From positions 62,001-126,000 of the forward strand of contig JACDTU010000033.1 in assembly GCA_022376465.1 (NCBI GenBank): a stretch of 64,000 nucleotides of DNA, written 5' to 3'. Position 1 is the first letter of the stretch; each line of letters starts with the position of its first letter. Source of the DNA: Cubamyces lactineus. Lineage: Eukaryota; Basidiomycota; Agaricomycetes; Polyporales; Polyporaceae. A program made the translations under genes and the position numbers. The notes under the pieces were generated by a model. That model was not told the DNA's origin. It worked only from the letters and a program-made list of their open reading frames with translations, and made no database searches. This document shows, piece by piece, positions 32,547 through 44,900 of the stretch.

Positions 32547-33728
32547 ATGTCGAGCTCGATGCTCGCAGGCCCCCCTGGCGAATGTTGCCGCCAGACCGTG
32601 CACCACGTCGGCACGCCTCGAGGGGCGCTGGAGAACATCGCAGGGGTGAACACCTACATCGCACGTCCGACGTCCGGGGACGTGGACAAGATCATCCTCT
32701 TCTTCTCGGACGTGTACGGCGCGACGTACACGAACTCTCAGCTCGTCATGGACTACTGGGCCGACAATGGTGAGTACTAGCGTACAGTGCACAGCAATTG
32801 CCGGCGATACCAAACGACTACGACCGGATCTTCGGGATGCAGGTTATCTCGTCCTTGGGTTAGACTACTTCGAGGGCGACTCGAAGGCGCTACTGAACCT
32901 GGACGATGAGACGTTTGACTATCGGGGATGGGTCAATAGTAAGAAAGTTCGTGCCGCAGTGCTTGTCCCACCGTGGATTGAAGCAGTTCGAGAGCGATAC
33001 GGTGAGTTAGTACAAAAGCATATGGGTTTTGGACATGGGCTGAGAGTATCATGCAGGTACCAGTATGAAGTATACTTGCGTGGGTGGGTACCCGAACGAA
33101 GCCTACAAATGGCGCTGGTGTATGACGGAGAACCGAACTCACTCCGAAACCAGGATATTGCTTCGGAGCACCGTATGTGATGGATTTGTTGAAGACAGAC
33201 TGGATCGTCGCAGGTGTGTTCCCTCTTGTGGTACCAATGTCTACAACGATGATCTGACCCCAATGCGACAAGGCGCATTCGGCCATCCGGCGTTTCTGAA
33301 TGAGGACCACTTCCGAGGCATTCAGCGTGAGCTACGAGTGGATAGCGTCTGATACTCACACACTCATCGCGGCACCCATGTTGCACCATAGACCCACTGC
33401 TCATGTCCTGTGCAGGTATGATTACGAGATGCAGGCGAAGAGGGACGCGCCTGATAACCGCCTGAGCAGAGGTCGACCACACATTCCCGCTTGAATCGCG
33501 CCGGAAAGCCGAAGATATCCTCGTAGAACAGAAGGCGGCGTACTATATCCAGGTCTTCAGCTCCGTCAAGCACGGCTTCGCGCTGCGTTGCGACCTCAGC
33601 GTTCCCGCGGAGAGTAAGCACTCACGTACAGCCGCTCCGGGCGCAGCACAGCTGACGTATCCGCAGGGTGGGCGAAGGAGGAGAGCGCGCGGGGAGTCCT
33701 AGACTGGTTCACCCATTTCTGCGGATGA
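32547..33728 (+). CDS. Dienelactone hydrolase family protein (copy 2)
   Basis: A member of the dienelactone hydrolase alpha/beta-hydrolase family. ATG at 32547, then the conserved head GECCRQTVHHVGTPRGALEN. The strand and oxyanion region is KIILFFSDVYGATYTNSQLV, followed by YLVLGLDYFEGDSKALL. Splicing yields the nucleophile elbow VGYCFGAPYVMDLLKTDW (Cys), AFGHPAFLNEDHFRGIQ, the acid strand SCAEVDHTFPLESRRKAED (Asp) and YIQVFSSVKHGFALRCD (His). The end is WAKEESARGVLDWFTHFCG, with TGA at 33726-33728. All triad residues are present. About seven introns lie at the same positions as in copy 3, which starts 412 bp after this stop. Such enzymes hydrolyse lactones formed in aromatic catabolism, or unrelated esters; here the substrate cannot be read from sequence. 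Confidence 0.92.
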
Positions 33729-34140
33729 CACTACCTGGTGACCAACGATCACAAAGCGGGATGCGCGCGGGACTTGAGCATGCTGGCTGAGAGCGGCGCG
33801 CTTCGGGTGCGTTGGTGCTATTAGATCCGACGCATTCAAGGTTTGGGAGTGGCTGGCTACTACTTATAGCTATTGCACCACCGGTTGTGTTCAGGGACTC
33901 AATCGAAGGGTCCCATGCTCACTCAGCTTGTTGCTTCGAATCACACGGGATGACCGGGTTTGCGTCATACATGTGAAGACGGTATGGGCTGGGTTGGTAC
34001 CTCGGGATGCCGTTGCTTTTGCGCTCTATATGCGCTGCATGGTATGGTAGGGTAGATAAGCCGAGTGAACGAGCTTCGCGCTCGACAGACTGTGCAGCTT
34101 GCCCATTCTTCGACCATCCACTGGGATTACTGTGGATAAG
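33729..34140. other. Spacer between the tandem dienelactone hydrolases
   Basis: Contains the 3' region of copy 2 and the presumed promoter of copy 3. No other gene seen. Confidence 0.55.
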
Positions 34141-35315
34141 ATGGCTTCAGCGACGCTTGCAGGACCTCCCGAAGATTGCTGCACCAAGACGGTGCAACAC
34201 GTCGGCGAGCCGAAGGGCACTATTGAGAAGATCGCCGGTGTGGAAACGTACATAACCGGTCCGCGACAGGGCGACAAGATCATCCTGTTCTTCGCCGACA
34301 TTTTCGGCCCTCTGTACGTGAACGCGCAGTTGGTGATGGACTACTGGGCGGACAACGGTGAGCATGGTCGTTGCTTGCGGGAGTCTACAGTGGCTCACGA
34401 CGTTTGACCGGGGTCGAAGGGTGGCTCGTCCTCGGCTTGGACTACTTCGAGGGCGATTCGTATGCGTACCACAAGGACAAGGAAGGATTTGACGTCCGGG
34501 AGTGGGTGGAACCCAAGCGAGTTCGCGCCGCTGAGCTCCTTCCGCCATGGGTAGAAGCTGTCCGAGCACAATATGGTAAGACGGCCGGGGCCTACGGCCC
34601 TTGTTCCCAAGTAGAGAGGAGATCTGATGATATTGCTCTGAGGGGCGGACAAGAAATACGTCTGTGTCGGTGCGTGCTACCTGGAACTTGAAGTCTGGGA
34701 GAGCAACCCGTACAACTTACTGCTGAGCAGGATACTGCTTCGGCGCGCCATACGTCATGGATCACGTCAAGACGGACTGGATCAAAGCAGGTGCAGCTGC
34801 TTTCTTTGGATAGGTCGCATGTTACTGAATATGCCGTCAAGGGGCATTCGCTCATCCGGCATTCCTAACCGAAGACCAGTTCAGAGCTGTTAAGCGTATG
34901 TCCATGTTGCTCTAACTCGAAGCCATATCCTAGGCTACGTACCTGGCCACTGCTGATGATGCCTACAGAGCCGCTCCTCCTGTCCTGCGCCGGTAAGTGA
35001 ATGCGCAAGAGTATTCGTCTGCGTGACTCACGATGCCTTCAGAGGTCGACCACACCTTCCCGCTCGACGCGCGCCGTCGCGCCGAGGACATCCTTGTCGA
35101 AAAGAAGGCGAAGTACTACATTCAAATCTTCAGCTCGGTCTCACACGGCTTTGCTACGCGCTGCGACCCAAGTATCCCCATGGACGGTACGCGTTTCTCC
35201 CCTTCATATCTAGGACGAGGGAATTCTGTGCTGATGATCGTGATCGCGGGCAGTGTGGGCCAGGGAGGAGAGCGCGAGAGGCATCTTGAACTGGTTCAAC
35301 AACTTCTGTGCTTGA
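34141..35315 (+). CDS. Dienelactone hydrolase family protein (copy 3)
   Basis: A tandem paralogue of copy 2. ATG 34141 gives MASATLAGPPEDCCTKTVQH, then GEPKGTIEKIAGVETYITG. Core blocks are KIILFFADIFGPLYVNAQLV, MDYWADNG, WLVLGLDYFEGDSYAYHKD and LLPPWVEAVRAQYG. The nucleophile elbow YCFGAPYVMDHVKTDW carries the Cys. AFAHPAFLTEDQFRAVK, SCAEVDHTFPLDARRRAED (Asp) and YIQIFSSVSHGFATRCD (His) complete the triad. The end is EESARGILNWFNNFCA, with TGA at 35313-35315. Exon borders match copy 2 throughout, which supports a local duplication. Copies 2 and 3 resemble each other most; copy 1 is more diverged and lies on the other strand. Confidence 0.92.
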
Positions 35316-35578
35316 CGTGACACCCATACCACCGCTAACGTCCCGGGCGGTTCATACGTACGGGTCAGGCTGTACGTTCCGACATCCGAAGTTCACGAAG
35401 TCGATATGCTAGTGAGAGTGAGCGACGCGGTAGCTGGGCAGGGTAGCTACCTCCGGAATGCTGCTAGGAATCCTGTACACAACACAGATTATGTAGCACT
35501 GATGTTTCTATTGCATCTCTATGTGTACATACAACACGAGGTTTGCACTTCTCCAGGTATTCTCTATCGTTACTCAAT

Positions 35579-37628
35579 CTAGGCCTTCGCGAGGAGCGAG
35601 CGGCCGGTCATCTCTGTGAGCGGATAGTTAGCAATGTTGGAGGGTACGTGGCGAGATAGCACAAACCTTCAGGCTTAGGCAGGCCCTGCATGCGTTGAAA
35701 GATATAGTCAGCGATGCGTTAGTTTGTTAGAAGAAGTGCATGACTTACCATGATGTCGAGGACGGTCGGCGCAACGTCGCAAAGCGCGCCCTCCTCCTCC
35801 TCACCGTCCTTCTTGTCCTCCGCGAACGTGAGGACCTTGGGGTCACCAGTCATGATGAACGGCACGGGGTTCGTCGTGTGCGCGGTGTGCGGCGCGCCCG
35901 TCTCGGGGTTGATCATCTGCTCCGCGTTGCCGTGGTCGGCGGTGATGAGTAGGATGTAGCCCGCTTCCTGGCACGCCTCGTACACGGTGCCGACGGCCTT
36001 GTCCGTGTGCGTGATCGCCTCGACCGCGGCATCGTACACGCCAGTGTGGCCGACCATGTCCGGGGGCGCGAAGTTGCACATGATGAACTCGTGCTCCTTC
36101 TTGCGCACGAGCTCTGCGACCCGGTCCGCGACGCCTTGCACGGACATCTTGGGGTCCTTGTCGTACGTCGCAACCTTGGGCGAGGGGATCATGTGCCGCT
36201 CCTCGTCTTGGAACTGCTTCTCGACGCCGCCGTTGAAGAAGAACGTGACATGCGCGTACTTCTCGGTCTCTGTGGGTAGGTACGAACGATGAGCGGGAGG
36301 ACGGGCGGACGATACAACGTCCGATTCGCACCAGCGACGTGTGCCTGCTTGACACCCTGCTTGGAGAGCCACTCCGCGAGGACGTTGGTCATAGCTTGAG
36401 GAGGGAAGGCAACGTGGAAGGGGAAGTCCGCGTTGTAACGCGACATGGTAGTGATGTGCTACACAACTATTCAGTATGTGTGCGTCCTTTGGTTGGACCG
36501 CTACATACCAGGTCCATAGGCACGTCAACTTCCATCGGCTTGTCGGGGAGACCGAATACGGAAACGATCTCACGCATGCGGTCGGAGCGGTAGTTGAAGA
36601 AGAAGAGGGTATCGCCGTCTATCTCCCCGTCGTGAGCGCCTCTGAGCCGGGTGCCCACAGTGACCACCTACCCTTGATACGTCCAGCATCGCCGTTGACG
36701 ATGATGGGCTTCAAGAACTCGTCGGTCTCGTCCTTCTTGTAGCGCTCCTCGATGGCCTTGACCGGGTCCTCGGCCTTCTCACCCTCGCCCTTGACGAGAC
36801 CGTCGACTGCGATCTTGATGCGCTCCCAGCGCTTGTCGCGGTCCATAGCGTAGTATCGGCCGACGACGGTCGCAACCTCACCGACCTTCTCCTTCTCGAT
36901 GAATGCGAGGAGGTCCTTCATGTAGCCTGCGGCAGAGCGAGGTGCGGTGTCACGGCCATCGCCAAAGAAGTGAATGTAGACGTCCTTGAGGCCGACTTCC
37001 TTCGCCGTCTCGAGGAGCGCGTAGAGGTGGGTGATGTGCGAGTGGACACCGCCATCGGAGACCTACGAAAGACAGAGCCATGAGCATATTGTGCATATAG
37101 GAGCAGATCGGGGACTGGTGCGGTACTTACGAGACCGAGGAGGTGCAGGCGGCCATTGCCGTTCTTGGCCCTGTTAAAGCTTTCGAGGATGGTCTCGTTT
37201 TTGTGGAATTGTCTCTTCTTGATCGAGACGTCGATCCTGACGATGTCCTGCCACACGATGCGTCCCGCGCCAATGTTCAAGTGGCTGCAGCACGCATATC
37301 GCGTCAGTCGTGAATCCGATCGCGTATATATGCAAGGAACGCATGCGGAATACTCAAGAACACTCACCCAACCTCCGAATTGCCCATCAGGCCGTCACTC
37401 AAGCCGACTGCGAGACCGTGCGCGTGGAGTTGGCGGACGCTGTGGTCCTTCGAAATCGTATCCATGTTGGTGGTGTCACCAGCCGCGATGGCGTCGCCCT
37501 TCATGTCTTTCTCGGGTGCGATACCCCAGCCATCGTGAACGCTGGCGGGTACAGTGATGAGCACATGTTTCCTATAGAGCTTGCGGGCTCTCTTACATGA
37601 GGCAGACCTTGTTTTTGACTTGGACCAT
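35579..37628 (-). CDS. 2,3-bisphosphoglycerate-independent phosphoglycerate mutase
   Basis: Interconverts 3- and 2-phosphoglycerate in glycolysis and gluconeogenesis, using two Mn ions and a phosphoserine intermediate. ATG at 37628 (MVQVKNKVCLI) joins by splicing to VHDGWGIAPEKDMKGDAIAA. The phosphorylated serine lies in GLSDGLMGNSEVGHLNIGAG. Further blocks are LHLLGLVSDGGVHSH, FGDGRDTAPRSA, DTLFFFNYRSDRMREI, HVTFFFNGGVEKQF, the metal-binding NFAPPDMVGHTG and ITADHGNAEQM. A tiny exon GLPKPEE precedes the last exon ending RSLLAKA, with TAG at 35581-35579. All catalytic motifs are intact. The length is in the usual range (about 510-530 residues). Many ascomycete yeasts use the unrelated cofactor-dependent enzyme; the independent type is normal in filamentous fungi. 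Confidence 0.95.
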
Positions 37629-39025
37629 GGCGGATGTGAGGAGAGATTTTGCTGGAGACCGAGGCTCTTGCGATGCGCTAATTGGGTAGATCTCGTCCGA
37701 TCCAGCATGTCATCGTCCGCCAATCTCAACGGCGTCTATCTAATCTCTCTTGACGATCCCATCTTATCGCTTTCGCAGACGTGCCTGTACTCAACGCTCA
37801 TGCACATGCACCATCATCGCCAAGGTAACTCGACCGTGCTAACCTTGCCGATTTGTATGAAAGTACGTTCTGGTGGATGTATTCTATATATCCCGTCCTT
37901 GTCCCAGGGTCGACAGATGCCAGGTGCCACTAGCATAGCGGCGGCGCAATGATGGCGCTCAGCAATGCACAACTCCACAAAGGAAGATCTGAATTCGTAG
38001 AACGAAACGCACCATGACACGGAAGAACATAGTGTCTGAGAACTCTGTGCATTGCAAGAAACTCCCCAAATAAATTAGGAAGTGTACGCACATACGCGGA
38101 ATTCCATATTGTGTTATCTGCGAGGCTCGGGTGGGAGAGAATAGCCTGAAGCGGCTGAAATGATGTATCGTATTCACCTGTGATAGGATATTTTTGCTCC
38201 GACTGCCAGCTAACGATGCCATATCATACGACGCCAAAAAGGTCCGAATGTCTTCGTGATGGATGGCATTGACACGGCACCTCGCGACCACATTCGTGCG
38301 TAATCAAGAGTGCATGTCGGTGCACGAAATGGAGATAGCCCGGCGACGGGGACTTATAGACGTCTTTCGGAGACTGAACGAAAAGAATGCGATGGGAGCC
38401 ATGTCCCCCGACACTGGGAAGAAGGCGCGGAGAAAGGGATAGAGGGCGCTGCGGAGACAGATCCTCGACACGGACAAGATGCGGGGAGACATGTCACCAC
38501 GTGGACGGCGGTTTAGTGGGAACGACGAGCGACGACAAGAGATGATAAAAGGCGGGGGCTAGACTAGAGAAGAGACCGCCGGCTTTGACACTGTACCGTT
38601 CCTGTCGCGCACGACGAGTAAGTAGGATACTGGGGGCGGGTGTATGTACGATGCAGCGGATGTGGTCGACCTACCTGGACTCGAATACGAGCTCTGGCCA
38701 CGGACATTCTCCCAATGGCAGGCCGTCTCCGAGTCCGAGTCCGAGCCCCAGCCCGATGCCGGTACGTGTGAACATTTTTACTGGCGCGCGTTGGCTGTGA
38801 GTTGTCCGCCGTTGACGCCCTCTCCATTCCCGTTCCTCCCAACAACACGCACCGCCCTCCGCGTCCCCTGCGCCGTCCGTTTTGCCGTCCTCGCCGCCCA
38901 TTTCCAACACTTCTTGCCCTCTCACCACATCCCGCTGCCGTCCTCGCCGCATCGCCTATGCAACACGGCGCCTAGATGGATCGCAGTCCGTCGTGAGTAT
39001 CTCTCTCCTTCTCCCTCCTACCTCC
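37629..39025. other. Divergent intergenic region, 1.4 kb
   Basis: This lies between the starts of the phosphoglycerate mutase (minus) and the tetraspanin gene (plus), so it should contain both promoters. It holds a short TCCGAG x3 repeat at 38728-38745 and pyrimidine-rich DNA just before the tetraspanin ATG. No gene is supported. Confidence 0.5.
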
Positions 39026-40706
39026 ATGGCGTCTTCGCTCAGCGTTCCTCACCTCGACCGCCCGGGTGTCAACTACGAACCTGTGGACGACAGCCACTCT
39101 AGATCGTCCTCCGTCAACTCTCACTCCCCGTCCATCCAGTCCGCCGCCAACTCCACCCGCTATATGCTAGCAGGCATGAACAACAACAGCTCCGGCCTCG
39201 ACCCTCCCAATGTCCCCTTTGGCTCTCGTGCCAGCTCCTTCCGCTCAATGTCTCCGAAAAACGACACTCCTCTCATGTCCGACTCAAAGGGCATCCCTAC
39301 CTCCCTCTCCGTCAACTATCTCCCCTCCAAGTTCTCCAACACTATGCTTTCTGGCGGCATGAAGCGTAGGAAGGGCAAGGGGATGGACGACATCCATATC
39401 CCGAAGCGAGGAGGCGGCCGTGAGGCCTTCAAGGCCAACGAGTCTCGTATGCCTGGAGACGGAGACGACGATTACGATGGTGTCACTTTCGGAGGACGCG
39501 AAGGCGCACGCAAAGGCCGCCTGCGGTGGAACCGCTTCAAATGGGTGCTCTTCATAGCCAATACCATCGTAAGTGTTCATTCCAATGCCCGAGCTCTCGT
39601 TGCTGCTTGTTACGAGGCGCACTCTACCCGTTTCCGTGAATGCTGCGGATTCGCGGAATAGGCGCTGGTATCGCCGATCGTATCCGTCTGTGCGTTGACG
39701 CTGCAGGTATGCTCAGTCGCGACATTGAGCCGCCATGATGCGGTGCGCAGAGCATCCCGCCCACATGCCTATGATGCCTTTCCCCCGTTTGTCCCTTGAT
39801 TCCGAGCACTCGTGCCTCAGACTGCGGGCTTTTCTCTCCGGTAATCCCAGGGCTCACTAAACCCTTGACAGTTCTCCGCGTATTCGCTCACAGGCCTCAT
39901 CGCCTGCTTGCTCATCTGGTTCAACGTCTGGACGCACGCAGACATCATTCGTGTCGGGAACAAGACGGAGTTGATCATTTCGACGGTTGCAGCCTCGCTA
40001 GGCGTTCTCACCTCTCTCATCGGCTGGTCAGGTATCCTCCTCAACAACCGTGCGTTCTTGGCTGTGTACTCCTTCCTCCTCTGGATCTGCTTCGCACTTT
40101 TGGTCACTCCCGGATACATCACCTACAAGAAGCGCACGTTCAACCTCGAGGGCAAGATCAACGCCCAGTGGTCGCGGGACCTCGGTCTCGATGGTCGTCT
40201 CCGGATTCAGAACCAGCTGCACTGTTGTGGATACTTCAACCCGTTCATTGAGGCGACGGTCAGCCAGACGTGCTATGCACGGAGCACGCTGCCTGGGTGC
40301 AAGGGCCCTTACATCGACTTCGAGCGCGACGTGCTTGAGCGCTGGTACGCGGCCGTGTTCTCGGTCGTACCCGTGCAAATCTTGGTCATGGTCGCGGCGC
40401 TGCTGTGCTCGAACCATGTCACGTACCGCTTCGGTAAGGGCATGATGCCCAAGGCGTACCGCCTGAACATGAACAGTATGGCTGTCATCATGGACAACTA
40501 CGCCAAGTACGTTTCCATCCCGTTCTAGAGGTGCATGGGTCGCTGACAGTCACGACAGCCAATTGGCGGAGCAGTACGGTAACGACGTCGCGTCGGAGGT
40601 CATGGCGCGCTCGCGGTCGAACCTCCAGCTGGACGCGATGCCGACGATGCCCTACTCGAGCGGCGCTGCGTACCCGGGCAAGTACGATTCCCTCGGGAAC
40701 AAGTAA
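39026..40706 (+). CDS. Tetraspanin-like membrane protein
   Basis: From ATG 39026 a long cytosolic head of about 170 residues, rich in Ser, Asn and Pro, comes first (SRSSSVNSHSPSIQSAANS; KRRKGKGMDDIHIPKRGGG). TM1 follows (RFKWVLFIANTI), then TM2 (SLTGLIACLLIWFNVWTHA), a charged turn, TM3 (LIISTVAASLGVLTSLIGWS) and TM4 region (AFLAVYSFLLWICFALLVTP). The extracellular loop carries the tetraspanin mark LHCCGYFNPF plus two further cysteines (SQTCYARSTLPGC). A last helix (AVFSVVPVQILVMVAALLCS) precedes the tail, with TAA at 40704-40706. This is the arrangement of the fungal Tsp2/Tsp3 type, known as organisers of membrane domains. The long N-terminal extension is unlike animal tetraspanins. The last exon is joined after a short intron (NYA to QLAEQYGND). 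Confidence 0.85.
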
Positions 40707-41919
40707 TCAGGTTCGTTCTCTTGCCATGGTTCCTCCGTACCGGCGCTGATACTCCATCAGAGTAATGGCGAACGACGCGCCAGGTCGTTGGCGGTGGCCT
40801 CGCGTCACGGCGGCGTAGCACACTATACGATACCCCACGGTCCTTACGGGCAATAGACACTCCTTTAGGCGCGACGTGTGCTGCGTGGCGGGCGACCGCT
40901 GGACGGACGGACGATCTTTCTATCCTCTCTTAGTTCATTCTAGCTTCCTTATGCGGTATTGCGAACACTGAAGAGGCGAGAGTATGGGGCGCTCGGTTCA
41001 TCTAACCATCCTGTAATAACTCCTCTCGAGCATCCTCGAATCATGCGTACTTGTACTTGCTCGGCCGGGTACTCGACGAAACGCGGCGGACAGACGGCGA
41101 TCTGCGATGCACACTGCTACTATCTATTCTACTTACCGGTCACCTCACGACTAACCGATCCTTCTACTACCAATCCTAGTATATATCTTGCAGATTGCAT
41201 GGGCATGACGAATGATTGGGGTTTGTAGCAATATAAGATGCCGCCGGTGCAGAATATCTCTTGATCGTGAGATGACTGGGGACAATGGAAATCGCCCAGT
41301 ACGTTGAATATATGCAGATGAGACATGTACCCTTGTATCGTGGAGCCTACACATGGTATCGGGCGAGGTCGAGGGCAGCGTTGGCCCCACAGGGGCCCAC
41401 AAGTCGGTCTAGATGCGCATGTGAAGAGCAGGCACTTGGGAAGGAAATCCAGAAACCCCCAAAGACGAACCAAGCTGGGCAGGCGTTAATCGAGGGAGAG
41501 ATCAGAGATTTGGTGAGCCTCTCTCACCAGGCGTGGGACCAACTCGCAGTCTCCCCCTAGTGGCATCGCGGCTAGCGGCCCCGAGCAACTAGTCCGCTTC
41601 CAACTGCGGTAGGTGACCCGAGGAGTTAGCGATGTGAACGATGCGGACCAAGAGGGAAGAAGCTGAGCTGGATTCATCTGTGCGAGCCGCACTTGGGTGA
41701 AGCCGAGTGAAAGGCTGACGTAATGTGGTATGATGTCATAGTTCATATAGAGCCGCACGGACGGGTGCTGGGACAAGCTTAGAAACGGCAAACAGCAGCC
41801 AGAGAGCTAGGTTTGGCCCATTCACCAGCACCACGCTCTCCTCCACCGTCCTCTCAACCACGCTCTCCTTCGCCCACCACGTCGCCCATCCGCTCCCTCC
41901 CGCCGTCCACGGCAGAGCC
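40707..41919. other. Intergenic region, 1.2 kb
   Basis: Tetraspanin 3' region and upstream region of the histidine kinase. ORFs here are short and have no domain; nothing else is seen. Confidence 0.5.
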
Positions 41920-44900
41920 ATGGACCCGCTCCCAGAGCGCAGGCTCTCCCCTCAGTGGGCTCCAGAGGTTCGTCTCCTTCCGCAGCACAAGCAACTAATC
42001 CAGCTGGGCTCACCGGTATTTCCCTCCGCGTCTTCCAGCTCGTCGCCCTTTCCTACCTAATCTCATGGATTGGCGCATACACAAGTACCCAGATCATGAT
42101 CCACGCGAAATATACCCGCAGCGCAGTCCTCAAGTGGGTCTGGACGTTTCTGGCTAGCATCGCCTTTGGTTTTTGCGCTATTTGGTCCATGCACTTTGGT
42201 ACGTTCGTGTCCTCGTTCGATAGTCGTGTCCGCGACTCGCGTTGGCTCTGAGCCTCATGGCGAGCACCGTATTATAAGCGAGGCGCGACGCTCGACATTG
42301 TCCATATGGCCGTAGGCTGGACTACAAGGTCATGAGAACAGTCCACGGCCGGCTCGCCAAGGAGCGCCTCGGCATGCCATGATCTCTTTCGCGTTGCCTT
42401 CGAGAACCACAATAATCCTTCTAGACCTACACTGACGTGACGTCTGTATAGTTGGGATGCTCGCATGCCGTCTTGACGTCGCGATTCGATTCGACATACC
42501 ATTGACCATCCTCTCTGCCGTCGTTGCCGTCGGCTTCACATTCGCCGCTCTTGCCAGTCCATATGCAATGGAAGCAATAGAGAACTCGATTTCCATCCGT
42601 ACACTCTCGAAATGGAACGAGGAGATCTACGCTAGTGTCTCAAACCTCGTTACCGGGCGCACCTCCGACGACCTCGAGGCTGCGTATACTCCTCTCCGAA
42701 CAAGTGCAGACGAGAGGATGTCGGAGGCCGCGGAGGAGAGTATCGATGACGACCATGAAGGCAGCAGCGAAGAGGATGAACGTTTCGCGGAAGAAGAGCA
42801 GCCTGTCAACTTTGCATCAGGCAGCGGCTTCTCTCGTCTTCCATCGCAACATCGCCGTGCGTCGTTCAGCATTGACGGTGCCTCCAAGTCACCCGCACAA
42901 TCAGCGACACGACGCGTTGTCCAGCGTGTTCTATCGCCCAATGCAGCACGGCTGTCAACACTTTCGACACCTAGCACGACTTCGACGGATACTTCGACGA
43001 GCTCGGAGTCTTCGTTCACGCGTAATCTGTCAGGTACGACACTCGCCACTTCTTTGAGCACGTGGGGTGAACCGCACCGCTCAGGGCTTAGCCGCGAGAC
43101 ACGCTTGCGTATCAGGGCACAAGCCAAAGACCGCCCTGTGCCCGACTTTGGCTGGAGATACTGGCTGAAGGCGCATTACAAGTCAATCTCTGTCTTTCTG
43201 TGCATCCGCGCAGCAATTTGGGCGGCAGCCATTGTATTCATGCACTACTGCGGTACGTTGCCGTCCTCGGTTGTCGGGGCCCTGTCCGTTTTAATCAGTT
43301 GTATAGGCATGTGGGCGATGAAAGTTCCTTCCGGCCGTGTATCTTGGAACTTGTGGATTGTCGCACTCTCATACCTCGTCGCGTTCTCGCTTTGTTTCGT
43401 CGGCTGTTTGTCGATGGTACACATGGAGTCGCACTTCGGGCGACAAGTTACCTTCAGCACGATTGCGGCCATCGGATGTTGTTCGATGCATTACACAGGT
43501 CAGTAGTATTCCGGAGAGCTTCTCGAGTGGTCGTCTCACGAACATATAGGAATGGCAGCAGCTACTTTCCACACCCGCTCTCCCCCGTCATCAAATCCCG
43601 GGTATCCAGAATACCTTCCGGTCACTATCATCGGAATTGCCGTCTTTGTCTGCGTCGTATCCAATGCCATCCTAGCGCATGCCGCCATCACTGCGCGCAA
43701 TCGAATGGCAGAGATGATTTTAACCAAGCGCAGGTTGTGGCGAATCATGGCAGAGAAGGAGGCGGCGGAGCAGGCGATAGAGCTCAAGCAGCAGTTCATT
43801 TCTATCGCTAGTCACGAGGTCAGCCTAGTATCTCCTAATATTGAGCAGGTTGCTGATTGATACGGCATAGATCCGGACGCCTCTGCATACAGTGAACGGT
43901 TACTGCGAGCTGCTCGCTCGAACACACTTGACTGAAGAACAAGCACTGTATGTTACGAGCATACAGCAGGCCTGCCATGCGATTAATGTGATTGCTGGGA
44001 ACGTACTCGGTACGCGTCAATCCTCAGAATCAGAAGCAATGGTACTCACCCTATATACCTCCAGACTTCAGCAAGGTACATTCTAAAGCAATAACTGCGC
44101 CCTCGGTAGTACTCATAGCACTTCTAGCTCGACCGAAACAACGTGGAGCTTTCAGCACACCCCGTCCGCACAGAGGTGCGGAAGATGCTCGTCGACATTG
44201 CCAAGATCACCGAGTCTCGAGGCATTCAGCCGGGCCAACCTGGCGTGGATGTCATCGTAGCCATTGCGCAAGACGTACCTCAGGTTGTCCTCTTGGATGA
44301 AACGTACACCTTTAGGGTATGTGATATCGCCAAGCTTAACGTGAGCAGGTGGTTGACTAGGCATTCAGATCCTCATGAATGTAGGCGAACCCACATGTAG
44401 GCACATGCCATTCGCTCACCCTTCTTGCAGCTTCTCTCCAATGCGCAGAAGTTCTGCGACGAGGGTTACATCTGCCTGGCCGTATCCACGAGCAGTCCTA
44501 CGCAGCTGGTCATCAAGGTCATTGATACAGGGTGTGGCATCCCGCAGAGCTTTCGTGGTGCATTGTTTGAGCCCTTTCGGCAGGCCGACACGTCCTTGAC
44601 ACGCCCTCGACAAGGCACAGGCCTTGGACTCAGTATCGTGAAGCACCTCGTTCAGCGCATGTCGGGAACAATTGATGTGGACTCGGAAGAGGGTCTGGGA
44701 ACGACCTTCACCGTCACAATCCCCATCGCGCTGCCCTCCCGATCGCCATCGCCTACGATTCGCTACGCGTCCTCAGTGACTCCCAGCAAGCGGATACGTG
44801 TGGTATACCGGAATCCCCGCACACAGGAACAGTTCGTCCGCCTGTGGACGCAGTACGGATACATTGCACATGGTGGATCGCCTACATCGTCCATGGAAGA

